The notes: generated by a model not told the origin, from the sequence alone. A stretch of DNA of 64,000 nucleotides from Meghimatium bilineatum (GCA_034231615.1 CM067311.1:12402310-12466309); one strand, 5' to 3'; shown: positions 11,336 through 22,330, numbered from the stretch's first letter. Numbers and translations are program-made.

Positions 11336-11687
11336 TGATCCAATTTTGAGCCACGATAACATACACGCGATTTATGTGGTTAATTAATACCTGAAGATGT
11401 TGACAGAAGCGGTCAGAAAGCCTCTTGCCAGTTTTGCCTACATAGGTCATGCTTCAGCGCTTATAAATGATAATATTTATAGAAATGAAAATTATGCGTG
11501 AAGCAATCAATAGTAAATATATCTGTGGGGAATGATACGGAAGTGGCGTGTATCACAGAGACACGTGTTACATTACCGGCGTGAGCAACAAATTGCACCT
11601 AAACTATCCAAAGCACGAGACTGCATTGAACCAAAATTGTTCTATAGTACATGTAGACAAGTAATGACGGATCTTAAAAAGTGGCAC

Positions 11688-11828
11688 GATGTTGACACAT
11701 ACAGTTTATCATCATTAAGTGCCGTCTCCGAAACGATGTTGACACATACAGTTCATCATCATCAAGTGCCGTCTCCGCAACGATGTTGACACATACATAT
11801 CATCATCATTAAGTGCCGTCTCCGCAAC
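11688..11828. repeat. 47-bp tandem repeat, three units
   Basis: Units begin GATGTTGACACATACAGTTT and end AGTGCCGTCTCCGCAAC. The array sits at the 3' terminus of the minus-strand LINE at 11800-12200 and seems to have grown from the LINE tail, whose last bases (CATCATCATTAAGTGCCG) form part of the unit. Confidence 0.9.
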
Positions 11829-12200
11829 GAAGGTTGGCTGCAAGGTATCTTCAACATCTACTGTCTTTTGTCTTGGTGGTGTACTCTGCTAGACTGTAAC
11901 CTGTCCATCGTGTGATGTTACTCTCCCATTTGTATCTCTGCTTACCTCTTGCTCGCTTCCCTTTGACTTTACCCTCAAATAAGGTCTTCAATAAGATGTC
12001 ATGTCTTAATGTATCCAAAATATTTTATTTGCCTGATCTTTATTTCTCTTAGTATTTCTTTCTTCTTATTAAGTGTTTAGTATCTCTTTATTTGTTCTCT
12101 TTTCTGTCCATGATGTTCTCCCTATTCTTCTATATACCCATATGTCAAAGGCATCAATTTTGTCTTCTAATACATCGCAATACATACATATAAACACATT
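11800..12200 (-). pseudogene. LINE 3' end, '[10 protein letters not shown]' family
   Basis: The minus strand resembles [20 protein letters not shown], then [19 protein letters not shown] and a SRCWR..AANLRCGDGT end followed by (ATG)n. The same 3' end occurs at 22565-22800, 24841-24945 (minus) and 60490-60740 (plus). Frameshifts throughout. Confidence 0.7.
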
Positions 12201-12370
12201 TTTTATAATTTTCAGTTATGTGTCGTGACTTCTGTCTTGATAAAGGCATAGTGGTCCATTGTGTTGTGTTTTTAGTGATTCGTAAAACTGTTACAATTGT
12301 TTCACTTCTGGTAACACTTAGTAATGAAATTTTGCGAATAACCGGAAGAACACAGGAAAATGTACACGGA

Positions 12371-12402
12371 TTAACGTTTCGACCTAAAGATCTATATCAA
12401 GG
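12371..12402 (-). ncRNA. Degenerate hammerhead-ribozyme-like motif
   Basis: On the minus strand CTTGATATAGATC-TTTA-GGTCGAAAC-GTTAA contains a CUGANGA-like box (here UUGAUAU), a short hairpin and GAAAC. Similar words occur at 33608-33640 and 36435-36465. The core departs from the consensus, so activity is doubtful. Confidence 0.3.
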
Positions 12403-12449
12403 CCACAACATAACACACGACAAATATTGGTGGTCACTGCCTGTGATAA

Positions 12450-12919
12450 CATCACAGTAAGAATTACAAAGTGTTTTTAGTGATTCACACAATTTTACTA
12501 CACCATGTTTCTAATTTTCGGTTGTATATAAAAATAGTCTTGAAAATTTTTTTATAAATACAAATTATTATCACTTTTTGTAGATACTTTTACACTTTTA
12601 CAACAAAAGCATCTGCTGTGGCAATAACACCCTAGACCACATGGACAGAAAGTCAACGCACTAATAACTTGCACGTATGCAGCGGTGATAAACATGAATT
12701 AGTAATTCTTGTGCCAAAACTCGGAGAAAGTAGGCATGTAAATAATGTTACTCACATTTCGGAAAGAGAATGGGTGCCTTCCCTTTGGACTGCGGTCGTC
12801 TGCAAGTGAGATTCCATAGTTACTAGTGCTCTTCTTAAACACATTCTTTCTCACAGTCTGAAAAATAGCACAAATGTTACAGGGTTGCCAATTATGTTCA
12901 AATCTTCATTATTATCATC
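12450..12919. other. Unassigned stretch
   Basis: No gene or repeat recognised. Confidence 0.4.
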
Positions 12920-13415
12920 ATCATCATCAGGTGCCATGCCGGCTGTCGTAGGCGGTCATGGCTCTCCACAGCTCTCTGTCCACAATATTATGTATCAAGG
13001 TCGTTGTTGTTTCCTTGCCGTGCCAGGCTGTCAAACTGTCTAATATTTTCTCACGTTGTCGCCCTCTGTGTCTGTTGCCATCAATTTTGCCTGTTGTGAC
13101 TACGTTCTCTAAACCTGCCTGTCTGATGAAGTGGCCAAAAAAAAAAGAAGATTGCCTTTTTCTTATATTGATGATTAAGGTCCGTTTCGCATTTGACTCT
13201 TTCAACACCTCTAAATTAGTTTTCCTGGCAGCCCATGGTATTCTCAGCATTCTTCTGTAGAACCACATATCTGTTGCCTCTAATTTCCTACTTTCCAGTT
13301 TGTTTATTGTCCAAGACTCGCACCCATATGTTAGTATAGGGGTTATATAGCACTGCAGAACTCTCTTTCTCACTTCTAATAACAAGGTCATATTACACAG
13401 TATTTTTTTCATGTT
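12920..13415 (-). pseudogene. LINE C-terminal fragment, 'SWTINKLES' family
   Basis: A 161-codon open frame on the minus strand: LRKRVLQCYITPILTYGCES-like start, [60 protein letters not shown] and a DRELWRAMTAYDSRHGT end. It is better preserved than the 7851-8330 copy. The 3' tail is a (GAT)n run at about 12910-12930. It lacks RT and endonuclease domains. Confidence 0.9.
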
Positions 13416-13542
13416 TCTGAAAAATATTGTAGCAAACAGCTACAAACATCTATTTGATGTATATTCATAAAACGTATTTGAAACATTATTTAAAAAATTA
13501 TAGTAACATTTAAAAAAACGTATCTTCAAAAACAAAAATTAC

Positions 13543-13625
13543 TAGTACGGGTGGGGTTTGAACCCACGCGGAAATAATTCCATTGGATCTTAAGTCCAAC
13601 GCCTTAACCACTCGGCCACCGTACT
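13543..13625 (-). tRNA. tRNA-Leu (anticodon TAA), copy 1
   Basis: The minus strand folds as a complete tRNA: a 7-bp acceptor stem AGTACGG/CCGTACT, a GGCCGAGTGGTTAAGGC D-arm (A box), anticodon stem-loop TTGGA-CTTAAGA-TCCAA with anticodon TAA, a long variable arm typical of tRNA-Leu, and GTGGG-TTCAAAC-CCCAC as the T-arm (B box). A T-run (ATTTTTG) follows as a Pol III terminator. No intron is seen. Confidence 0.96.
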
Positions 13626-13944
13626 GCCACGTTTATCTGTCATTTAATGTTACTCCTTCGCAGTCTAAGATGAGCATGGCATGAAAAAACAATAAATGTG
13701 ATGAGCAAGTAGAAAACAATAAAACATTTGTGATTGCCTAATTTGGTTTGTGAGTTCGTCGATGTACGGTGAGCCCGATTCGTGCCAGGAAAGTTCTATT
13801 GCAGTGCATGCAGAAGTGTAGAGGGTCCCGGTTAGGAGAGTTTTCAGATTTGTCTTTCCGCTTCCGTCGCTGTCAATTGCCCACAAGTTCTTTTTCAAAT
13901 TTAGTGACGCCAACAGAGATCTAACAGATCAAGTGGTTTTCACA

Positions 13945-14160
13945 CGCTTCCAGACTACCGACTTATAGCATGCCACAAATGGCCATGACACATAGACATA
14001 GCGGTTATAAAACCAGAGGCAGACCATGTAAAAGATGGATCACAGAAATCAAAGAAGCCACAGGAACAAGCTTACAAACAGCGCACAAGAAGGCCATCTC
14101 GAGAGAACTCTTCCACCCCTGACGCTGCAAGGGAAACAAGGGACACAGGGTATAGATAGA
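13945..14160 (+). pseudogene. LINE 3' end fragment
   Basis: The + strand reads HSGYKTRGRPCKRWITEIKE and ISRELFHP*RCKGNKG, followed by a (ATAG)n tail at 14153-14168. A related 3' end is at 41195-41330. 5' truncated and frame-broken. Confidence 0.65.
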
Positions 14161-14164
14161 TAGA

Positions 14165-14890
14165 TAGAACAGAGATCCGAGTGTGCCAAGCTGAGCGATC
14201 AAGGGTTGTAGTCTCCCAGGAGCTACAATTGATACTGCAGTGCTTGATATAATTTTTTAGGTCATCTTTGAAGCGCTTACAATCGCACAGCTCCACATAG
14301 AATAATCTCTTTGGAAGGTGCTTGTCTGGCACACGGACGACGTGGCCAGTCCAGCAGAGTTGGGACGTAGTCAACGGAGCATGGATGCTTTGCATACGGG
14401 ACTTTTGAAGGACTTCCGTGTCTGGTACTCGCTCCTGCCAACGTACTCCCATGAAGTTTCTTAGGCACCGAAGATGGAAAAAATTAAGCTGTCGAGGGTG
14501 TCTCGCATAGACAGTCCAAGATGACGCAGCATAAAGCAATGTTCGTAGAACCACTGCGCGGTATACGTCCAACTTTGTTGTCAAACTGAGACCACGCCTT
14601 ATCCAGACGTTAGCACGAAAAGGCTCCCAAATGCCGCACTGGCGCGAACAATACGCAGTGCAACATCCTCGTCAATTGTTGCTGTTACGATAGGGTACTG
14701 CCAAGATATACAAACTTATTGGCAGTATTAAATTTCTGTCCCTTTACTGTGACCACTGGATCTGTGCAGGGGACAGCCGGCACAGGTCGATACACCACCA
14801 ATGTTCTCGCGGTGCTGATGGTGAGAGCGATCGCACCACAGACCAACGAAAAAAAAGTCATTACTGCCCTGTATGCCCCTGAGACCAGTA
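14165..14890 (-). pseudogene. LINE C-terminal fragment, 'LKVYRAVVL' family
   Basis: The minus strand encodes TKLDVYRAVVLRTLLYAASS, NFFHLRCLRNFMGVRWQERV, PDTEVLQKSRMQSIHAPLTT and LCWTGHVVRVPDKHLPKRLF. This is the region C-terminal to the RT in the same clade as 20815-21540, but clearly more diverged. The upstream part (14600-14890) is only readable in pieces. Confidence 0.82.
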
Positions 14891-15340
14891 GCGCCTAGTG
14901 CACAACGTCACCCCAGTTTTGGTCTTGGCCTTCAATCTACTAAAGACGAAAAGCCCTCCATCAGCTCGACAGCGAATTCTCCTTCTTCTGCGTTCGCAAC
15001 TTGACAGGGAATGCAAATTTCTGCACTGTCACTCTGGAAAGCATCACTTAACATGGCAGAGAACACCCTGCCGAAGACGCCGGAGCAAGGACGCAACCCT
15101 GAACGATCAGTTACTGGAAATGGGTTCGCGCGTTCGCCATCCCGCACACACCCGCCACGCCACCATGGAACCGACATATAATTCCATTGATATACTATAA
15201 ATAGTTCCATTGTCTGCTACAGCTATTTCCTGCACTGTCTCCTTATGTTGACTAATATTTCGCCAGACGTTTTTCGAAAACATGCATGTGTCGTCCATTA
15301 TAGTTTCGTTTAAACTACTCGCGTTCTAAGAAAGTTCCAA
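14891..15340. other. Unassigned stretch
   Basis: Overlapping open frames of 60-100 codons on both strands show no recognisable motif. An ATTCTCCTTCTTCTGCGTTCG word near 14978 matches the SINE/LINE tail in reverse, so it may hold a short 3' scrap of one. Confidence 0.35.
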
Positions 15341-15545
15341 AATAGACTTCTTTTTATAAATACTCTTAAATATTATTTTATAAAAATAATAAAATATTAT
15401 TATTTATATAAATATATTATTTTAAATTATATTATATTATAATTATATTATATATAATATACTACTTATAAATATTATAAATATATTATTATAAATAATA
15501 TTATTATAAAATATATTTTAAAATATTGTTAAAAAATTACAATAG
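15340..15545. repeat. AT-rich low-complexity tract
   Basis: About 200 bp made almost only of A and T, with repeated ATAAATATTATTATAAA words, just downstream (on the minus strand) of tRNA-Leu copy 2. Confidence 0.85.
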
Positions 15546-15562
15546 TAAAAAACAAAATATAC

Positions 15563-15645
15563 TAGTACGGGTGGGGTTTGAACCCACGCGGAAATAATTC
15601 CATTGGATCTTAAGTCCAACGCCTTAACCACTCGGCCACCGTACT
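15563..15645 (-). tRNA. tRNA-Leu (anticodon TAA), copy 2
   Basis: This copy is identical over 83 nt to the one 2 kb away, with the same acceptor, D, anticodon, variable and T arms. It is followed on the minus strand by ATTTTGTTTTTT as a Pol III terminator. Short flanks on both sides resemble those of copy 1, suggesting a local duplication. Confidence 0.96.
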
Positions 15646-15984
15646 GACACAATTAAATGTCATGTAATTCTTACTAATAGTAAAGAAACAAATAATCTGT
15701 ATAGTATAACAAAGTAATCAATATTATCGATTCAAACTGAGAATGATGTTTGTGAAAATCTATGTGGTACAAGAAATGTCATAGTAATCATTTATATGAC
15801 TCAAAGTCACTGTCAGAAAATAAAATAATTAAATCAAATGTCTCCATAACTATTTTAACTATTTATTTTCACATTCCAAAGTAATAGCTTACAGACTGCA
15901 CTCTGTAAAGTCTACACTCTGGGGGCCTACCGTGGCCTACGCCTACACAAGTTACACCACGAGCGAGACGGTCATGGATACTTA
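15646..15984. other. Unassigned stretch upstream of tRNA copy 2
   Basis: No gene or repeat recognised. Confidence 0.4.
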
Positions 15985-16250
15985 TTCTTCTTCTGCGTTC
16001 GTTCTCAAACTCCTGCAGATTAGCAGGATGTAGTCCGGAGAACGGAATGAATTGTGTGATAGTTTACAGCATTGCTGCGATATCTGCGCCTTTCGGCCTG
16101 ACACATCCGACTTCAGCATGGCTTTGGGTCACTGACCCTATATGGGTTGGGACAGCCAAATCCATCACATAACCTCCATAGTCGCCTTTTACGACATGCG
16201 TGGAAGGTAAACAGTGTTGCTATTCTTTGCTCCCCTTTCGGGCCCTATCA
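15985..16250 (-). repeat. SINE-A, near full-length copy
   Basis: Reverse-oriented, from the TTCTTCTTCTGCGTTCGTTC tail to GCTCCCCTTTCGGGCCCT. The element reads as GGCCCGAAAGGGGAGCAAAG, GCATGTCGTAAAAGGCGAC-like, CCATATAGGGTCAGTGACCC, GCTGAAGTCGGATGTGTCAG, then GGACTACATCCTGCTAATCT and the GAAGAA tail. No coding capacity. Confidence 0.9.
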
Positions 16251-16420
16251 AAAAATAGGCGATTGTTACGTATAACTTTAGGAAGTCATGGTAACTGTAC
16301 TGCATCCTCTACTATTTTTTATATTAAAAAGCTCCGATATAACCGAATTGGACCATTTGTCCACAGTTGGAAGGAGCGTACCCCGCCATTAAAATTTTAA
16401 AAAAATTAGTAGTGTATCCT

Positions 16421-16574
16421 TCTTCTTCTTCTGCGTTCATTCTCAAACTCCAACTGGATCTAGCTGGATCATGGTCATGCTATATTTCCAGCCGGATGTA
16501 GTCCAGAAAATGGAAATGCTTTGTGTCGCCGTTTTATTTGCGCCAATGGCCCTACACATCCGTCTTCGGCGGGA
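16421..16574 (-). mobile_element. SINE-B, full-length copy with TSD
   Basis: 154 bp from the TTCTTCTTCTTCTGCG tail to CCGTCTTCGGCGG, flanked by the 11-bp TSD TAGTGTATCCT (16410-16420 and 16575-16585). The body contains GGACTACATCC and CAGCTGGATC-like words shared with other SINE-B copies. Confidence 0.9.
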
Positions 16575-16585
16575 TAGTGTATCCT

Positions 16586-17570
16586 ATTCAGAGGACTATT
16601 CATAGATACCACCGACATAGTATTTTTTTTACATCGACATAAGAGGGTATATTTTAGCAGACCAGACTGTCATGGTTACAGTACACAAACAAAAGAATGA
16701 GATACAACAAATTGCAAACTGAAGGAGAAACATCATCATCGTTTGCACAATGGCTCGATACATCTGTTTTTGGCCATATATTTCTAACGATCAGTTGATG
16801 ACCTCTCCTTATTGTTCTTGTCCTCGTTCGTAGTCTACACCACTAGTACGATTTTCTTGATACACTTTGTTGTATTTGAAAGTTTTTCAAGAGTAGTACA
16901 GCTTTCTGCGGATGTATGTGGGAAAATACTCCGTCCGCAACTGGTTTAGTGTAACTGCAGTTGTGTACAATATGTTTACTTTCTGAAAGATGATGCTGTT
17001 TATAAGCATTATATTTCTGGTAATATTAATGCTCTTTCTTCTGTTTGTTCTATATTGTACTTTCTCCGGAGGGAACTTCGTTTTAATTTGGAATTTCGAC
17101 CTCTTCTTTCAACTGTAGACGCTCCACTGAGTCTTAGTCCTGTCTAGCCACGTGTGCCGTGAGGCGTCGTAGGGAGCAGAATATTTCTATTCTTTGCTAG
17201 TTTGGAGGATTTAATTGAATTTTAGATTTTGTCTCGTTAAAATATCTTTGATGTTGTCTATCCATCTGCATCTTGGGCGACTTTTCGCTCTAAAGCCGGA
17301 TACTCAGTACGCTGCCTCCAGTAGTAGGTTGGGATTCATTCTTGTTAGTTGACCGAATCATTATATATTTTGTTTCTGTATATAGTATCTGCATGATTCA
17401 GTACCCATCATTTTCTTTACGGTGTCATTGGATCCATTAATTCCAACTTGGAGTCACTGAGTCTACTTTAGTTATATAAGGAAGGATTCGTTTGTAAGTT
17501 TGTATTTGTGGGCGGGGGAGGGGGTGTTTTATTTCACTGATCACTAATTACGTTAACACCCGTATGGCAA
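16586..17570. other. Unassigned stretch
   Basis: No gene supported. A segment near 17165-17290 (GTCTCGTTAAAATATCTTTG then a TTGTCTATCCATCTGCATCT word) looks like minus-strand LINE C-terminal debris, but the frame is not readable. Confidence 0.35.
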
Positions 17571-17574
17571 CCAG

Positions 17575-18375
17575 GCATGTGGTAGAAGGCGACTAAGGAA
17601 AGTTGGGAATATGTTGACAACCTATCACTTGTGAAAAATATTTCATCACTGTCACGTCGTCTTAATTTTGTTTTCTATAATGTAATCTCCATAGATGATG
17701 TAATCTCCATGGATGATGTAATCTCCATAGATGATGTAATCTCCATAGATGATGTAATCTCCATAGATGATGTAATCTCCATAGATGATGTAATCTCCAC
17801 AGATAATGTTATCTTCACAGATGGTGTAATCTCCATAGATGATGTAATCTCCACAGATGATGTAATCTCCACAGATAATGTAATCTCCACAGATGATGTA
17901 ATCTCCATGGATGATGTAATCTCCATAGATGATGTAATCTCCACAGATGATGTAATCTCCACAGATAATGTAATCTCCACAGATGATGTAATCTCCATGG
18001 ATGATGTAATCTCCATAGATGATGTAATCTCCACAGATGATGTAATCTCCATAGATGATGTAATCTCCATAGATGATGTAATCTCCATAGATGATGTAAT
18101 CTCCATAGATGATAAAGAGATGCAGGCCAGCGGACATTACACATTTGTCCTTTTGTGGCAGAAACCTATGTGATGCGACTGCTGGATGTACCGTCACGAG
18201 AATGGGTCAATAAATCTGATAGAAGAATGATGAGATAGTTGGTCCAGAGGAGTGATATGTTCTTGGTAGGATGTGGTAATCATGAAATACTGGCGCACTG
18301 GACCCCCCTTTCTCCCGTCGGGGACTAAGCACGCATCTATAATCCTCACACATCCATGCATTTGAGACCATATAT
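17575..18375 (+). repeat. Rep-C, copy 2, internally expanded by an 18-bp array
   Basis: The flanks, GGCGACTAAGGAAAGTTGGG at 17603 and GAGATGCAGGCCAGCGGACA through CGTCGGGGACTAAGC at 18117-18330, match the copies at 62410-63075 and 7140-7400. Between them lies the 18-bp array. Rep-C also shares its GTAGAAGGCGACTAAGGA segment with SINE-A. Confidence 0.78.
17690..18115. repeat. 18-bp minisatellite, about 24 units
   Basis: The unit is ATGTAATCTCCATAGATG with ATAG/ACAG/ATGG variants. The variants recur in blocks (for example the ACAGATAATG unit at 17808, 17872 and 17962), so blocks of several units were themselves duplicated. Open frames of 109-181 codons on both strands follow from the multiple-of-3 period and are not called. 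Confidence 0.97.
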
Positions 18376-18584
18376 GAGTATGGTATCACCTTGGCTACAC
18401 GACTGATAAGAACGTGTGCTGTTATCACAACGGCTGTGTGCTGTCAAGAGCTATCTACTCACAATTAAAAAGTATTATCCTATCCTTATCATCATCAGCT
18501 GCACTAATGTTCATCAGGTCAGCTGATATCTAAAATATCAGTTGAGGCTAACAGATGTAGAGAGACGTATTGGTCAGGACACAG

Positions 18585-18790
18585 CTGGATATCTATCTAT
18601 ATCTATAAACCTAATAACCCGTCATGGTCGAAGGGGTACCACACTGGATGCTTCAGTACACAATCCTCCAGCAAATTATATCTTCAACGACTGGATGTAG
18701 CTGTCATCCATGGCTTTATTGTGCTTAATTTTAGCAATTTACCTGCGTGGCAGCCGAGACTCCAACATCTAGTTCCAGGTACAAAGAATA
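18585..18790 (-). pseudogene. 3' end of a LINE of the 23256-24652 family
   Basis: In reverse orientation it contains GTACCCCTTCGACCATGACG, matching the 3' non-coding end of the 23256-24652 LINE (GTACCCCTACGACCCTGAAG), preceded by a readable GGAGGATTGTGTACTGAAGC. A (ATAG)n/(ATCT)n tail is at 18588-18606. Confidence 0.72.
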
Positions 18791-19384
18791 CGGCCGCTGT
18801 TTTTTTCCCCCTGTCAAGTCGTTGGAATCGAGTAAGAAAAATTGAAGGCTAAGCTAATGACCTTCACTCATTGTCATTTAAAAAAAAACACCATAGTTAC
18901 AGAAACAAAAATAATATAAAACAAAAATAGAAAGACATATTTACACATACCCAAGAGAAACCATGAAGGACTTTACAGAGATGGCACTCATATGTAATGT
19001 GGCTGAGAGCATATTCAATGATCGAGACAAATGGAAAATACTTCGTCTGTGGCTTATGAACCCAATGATATGTTATCCCATTAAGGACTGAAGGGCGTGG
19101 TCGATTTTTTGGTTTCAGCAATGTTAATACTAATGAAGTGTTACCTACAGAGTCCTTAGACTTGCACATTCTTGGTTGTTGTTTGTTTTGCGTTCCCTCC
19201 TTGATAACACAATCGTGCTATTTCCGGCGGGAGCAAGAAGTATGCTGTGCTATCGTTATGTGTCACGTAGGCCTAGAACATAAAATTTTGACATGCCAAT
19301 ACTTCAGGCGAATTTCTCTACCTGTCATAGCTTTCCTATGTCCCTGGGTGGCAGTCTCGGATGAGGCGGTAGTCAGGGATTCAG
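18791..19384. other. Unassigned stretch
   Basis: No gene supported; the open frames at 18897-19169 and 19138-19395 lack similarity and codon structure. Confidence 0.4.
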
Positions 19385-20135
19385 ATTTAGGTTGACTACT
19401 TTTATCTCGCACGAGGTGTTCCGCTGCCAGTGAACTTGACTAGCGTAATTAGACATGTTGTACCTGTGCCCATCGGGTACTGAACCGTTTCCCATCTGCG
19501 GACATTATTCCGGTATAGAAAAACTCAACAGTAGAGTTGGGCTCAGGATCTTAGCCTAGGTGTCATTCACCGACGACGTGTACATACTCGTCCAATTCTG
19601 CGTCGCAATACATATTTAGAGCATCGAAGACTATATAGAAGCGTGTTCCCGAGCTGAAGAGTGCGTTAGTTCCAATTTCTCTATAGTGTGTCCCATTCTA
19701 TTTGCACGAAGCGTTGTCCTCTGATTGTAGTCATTATATTATTTTTTACTAAGACCAGTGTACGACTTTCAATATTCATGATGACGTCTACCCATATCGG
19801 AATATTGACATCGGCCAGCCTTCCAATGCATTTTCGTTCCGGCTGACCGAGTCAGAATGTTTTGTCCCCCAGTGCGTGTGTGTCAACAGTGCCGCTGCAT
19901 GTGTTAGCGAAGATGTGTCGAATATATTGCTTGTCTTTTTTGCAGACAATTCTCATGCCATCTGCAGCCTCCACATTCACAGCCGCTCTCCCCAAATGTG
20001 CTGTCCAGATACAGCACGAGCCGTTGCATTTCTGTTTCAAGGTACACCACGATGAGGCACTTTTACGATCTTGGTTATCTGCTAACCCTGGACCGCACGA
20101 TAGCAATGCGGTACCCTTAGCACCCCTGATCCTTG
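19385..20135 (-). repeat. Rep-E, copy 2
   Basis: Reverse complement of the element at 1275-2195; shared words are listed there. The two copies are in opposite orientation 18 kb apart and are considerably diverged. Confidence 0.65.
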
Positions 20136-20814
20136 GTTGGTTCCTGAAAATAAAATTTACTGGTAATTGATACAACACAAATAAAATGTAAACAGTGTCG
20201 TCGTGGCTAGTGTATGTGGTGCCCGGAGCGAAACTAACAATTTGGTGCCCGTACACCGCAACAGGAGAACTTTCTACGCCTTTAACGTCCCCTACTTAAA
20301 ATAACCTAAACTAAGCGCCCAGGAAAGACGCTCCCTCCACCTCGGCATGTATCAGGGGAAACACGCTTTATTAGACACTCAGTTATGGCATATACATTCG
20401 ACAATACAATGTTTGTAAAGTAAAAATAAGTTCACAAAAAAAACCACAGAAAAGTCAATCAAAATTGGTGCCCACATTACCCAATCAATTTTCTGTGTTT
20501 TCCACAGAGGCTGAAGGACAATTCCAGTCACATGCTCTGCCTTCTCTGACGTCATTGCCTCGGCAATATATTCCTTTCTGGATTGCGCCGTTTTGAGGAA
20601 AGAAAAATACGGAGGCAAGTATTACAATTGCAATGTGGAAATTGCAGTTAGAAATCTCAAGGCACTCAACCCCTTTCAATAGCGACGGGTTGGAACGGGA
20701 AAAAGAGGTGGACTTTTCCAGTTCGCTACTTCTTATCCGTACTACGTAAATCGTGTACGTCACAACCGGCTTCACGTGCGGTGCGTTACGGTGCTGTCTG
20801 TTACTATACGTTTT
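20136..20814. other. Unassigned stretch
   Basis: Open frames of 79-134 codons on the minus strand show no recognisable family. No strong repeat identified. Confidence 0.35.
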
Positions 20815-21590
20815 TAAATGCCAACGTTTTTGATGAAGTGTATACAAGGATCGCCAAAGCAAGCAGTACTTTCGGCAGATTGTATACAAATTTTTGGCGT
20901 AGAAATGGCATTAACCTACAGACTAAGCTGAAAGTTTACAGAGCAGTGGTACTTCCAGTGCTGCTTTACGCTAGTGAAACATGGACTGTGTATAGACGTC
21001 ATGTGAAAAAACTCAATCATTTTCATACAAATTGTCTCAGAAAGTTATGAACATCAGATGGCAGGACAAGATTCCAGATACCACTGTCCTTGATAGAGCT
21101 GGTATCCCAAGCATTGACACGATACTGATGCAGACACAGATTCGTTGGGCAGGTCATTTGGTGCGTATGCCAGACCATCGTCTGCCAAAGATACTTCTCT
21201 ATGGTGAGCTAGAGAAGGGTATACGATCTCAACGTGGCCAAAGGAAGCGCTACAAGGACTCGTTAAAGAACTCACTGAAAGCCTTTGAAATAGACCACGA
21301 TACATGGGAAGAACTTGCACAAAATAGATCTACATGGCGTTCTAAAATTAAAAAGAGCGCATCATCTTGTGTAAAGAAGAGAAATGCAGCAGCTCAACAG
21401 CGGAGAGCAGCTAGAAAGTCACGGATAGACCACGATCCGTCTACAGTCGTTATTCCATGTCCAAACTGTCCATGGACATTTACAGCTCGAATAGGGCTCA
21501 TTAGCCATCTACGAACTCATAATCAAGGACATAACTAAAATTGAATTTTCAAAAGTGGATGTAACAAATAGTTATCATCACTTGTGATGG
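20815..21590 (+). pseudogene. LINE C-terminal fragment with C2H2 finger, 'LKVYRAVVL' family
   Basis: Encodes VYTRIAKASSTFGRLYTNFW, LQTKLKVYRAVVLPVLLYAS, then with a shift at about 21046, [40 protein letters not shown] and [15 protein letters not shown]. The last 30 residues form [21 protein letters not shown], a C2H2 zinc finger (C-x2-C-x12-H-x3-H). The stop is followed by TTGAATTTTCAAAAGTGGAT and a CATCACTTGTGATGGACGAA tail. Copies are at 34860-35520, 38865-39400 and 63388-64000. Confidence 0.92.
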
Positions 21591-21659
21591 ACGAACAACA
21601 ACAACGTTTTTGTGTACAAGAAAACCCAACAAAGAGATTCGAATCTGTAATTCATTCAT

Positions 21660-21768
21660 TCATTAGGTGCCGGCTGGCGTAGGCAATCATAGCTCTCCAC
21701 GGCTCTCTATCTTCAGTATTATGTAAGATCGTTGTTGTTTCTCTGCCGTGACAGATTGCTCCATGAAA
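21660..21768 (-). pseudogene. LINE 3' end of the 'SWTINKLES' family, part 1
   Basis: Reverse-oriented ATAGCTCTCCACGGCTCTCT and TCGTTGTTGTTTCTCTGCCG match the 3' end of 12920-13415. The (ATGA)n tail is at 21652-21665. It is interrupted by the insertion that follows and continues at 22155. Confidence 0.8.
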
Positions 21769-22164
21769 GATAGTGACATGTGAGATGAAATGCTTGAGGA
21801 AAGCTGCCGGGGTCACCAGGCTTGACAGATTGCGGAATGAATATATAAGGGAAAGAATAGGTATAATTTCTTGTACAGATTACATAGAGAGAGAACAGAT
21901 CAAGTGATTTGGCCACATTATGAGAATGCATCACGAAAAGTTGCCCTTACAAGCATATAACCAAATGAGATCAAGTTACAAAGCCAGAGGAAGAGCCACG
22001 GAAACGATGGATAGAAAACGTCAGGGACATCCTGAACAGACACGGTCATAGCACAGCCGAGGCCACACATCTAGATTTAGAACACAAGCTCGAGCTCCAA
22101 TCACCCCTACGCTTAACGACAAGAGTGGATCACAAACCACCTGGGGATAGACAATAAGACAGAT
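21769..22164 (+). mobile_element. LINE C-terminal fragment nested in another LINE
   Basis: The + strand reads LRKAAGVTRLDRLRNEYIRE, EQIK*FGHIMRMHHEKLPLQ and SYKARGRATETMDRKR, the C-terminal part of another LINE family. It is bounded by GACAGATTG at about 21757-21765 and again at 22159-22167, a likely 9-bp TSD. The surrounding LINE is continuous across the insertion. Confidence 0.75.
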
Positions 22165-22330
22165 TGTTAAAATGTCTAATATTTTCTCATGTTGTCGCCC
22201 TCTGTCTCTGTTGCCTTTAATCTTGCCTGTTGTGACTATGTTCTTCAAACCTCATTGTCTCATAACGTGGACAAAAAATGAAGATTGTCTGTTTTCTTAT
22301 ATTATTGATTAAACTCCGCAATCTTTGAAT
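22155..22330 (-). pseudogene. LINE of the 'SWTINKLES' family, part 2
   Basis: Reverse-oriented TCTAATATTTTCTCATGTTG, CGCCCTCTGTCTCTGTTGCC and CCTGTTGTGACTATGTTCTT match 13035-13110 in the 12920-13415 copy, directly continuing part 1. Truncated near 22330. Confidence 0.8.

Noticed and set aside
17631..18197. Repeating DDVISI / GDYIIY peptides
   Set aside because: Translation of the 18-bp minisatellite in different frames; both strands equally open.
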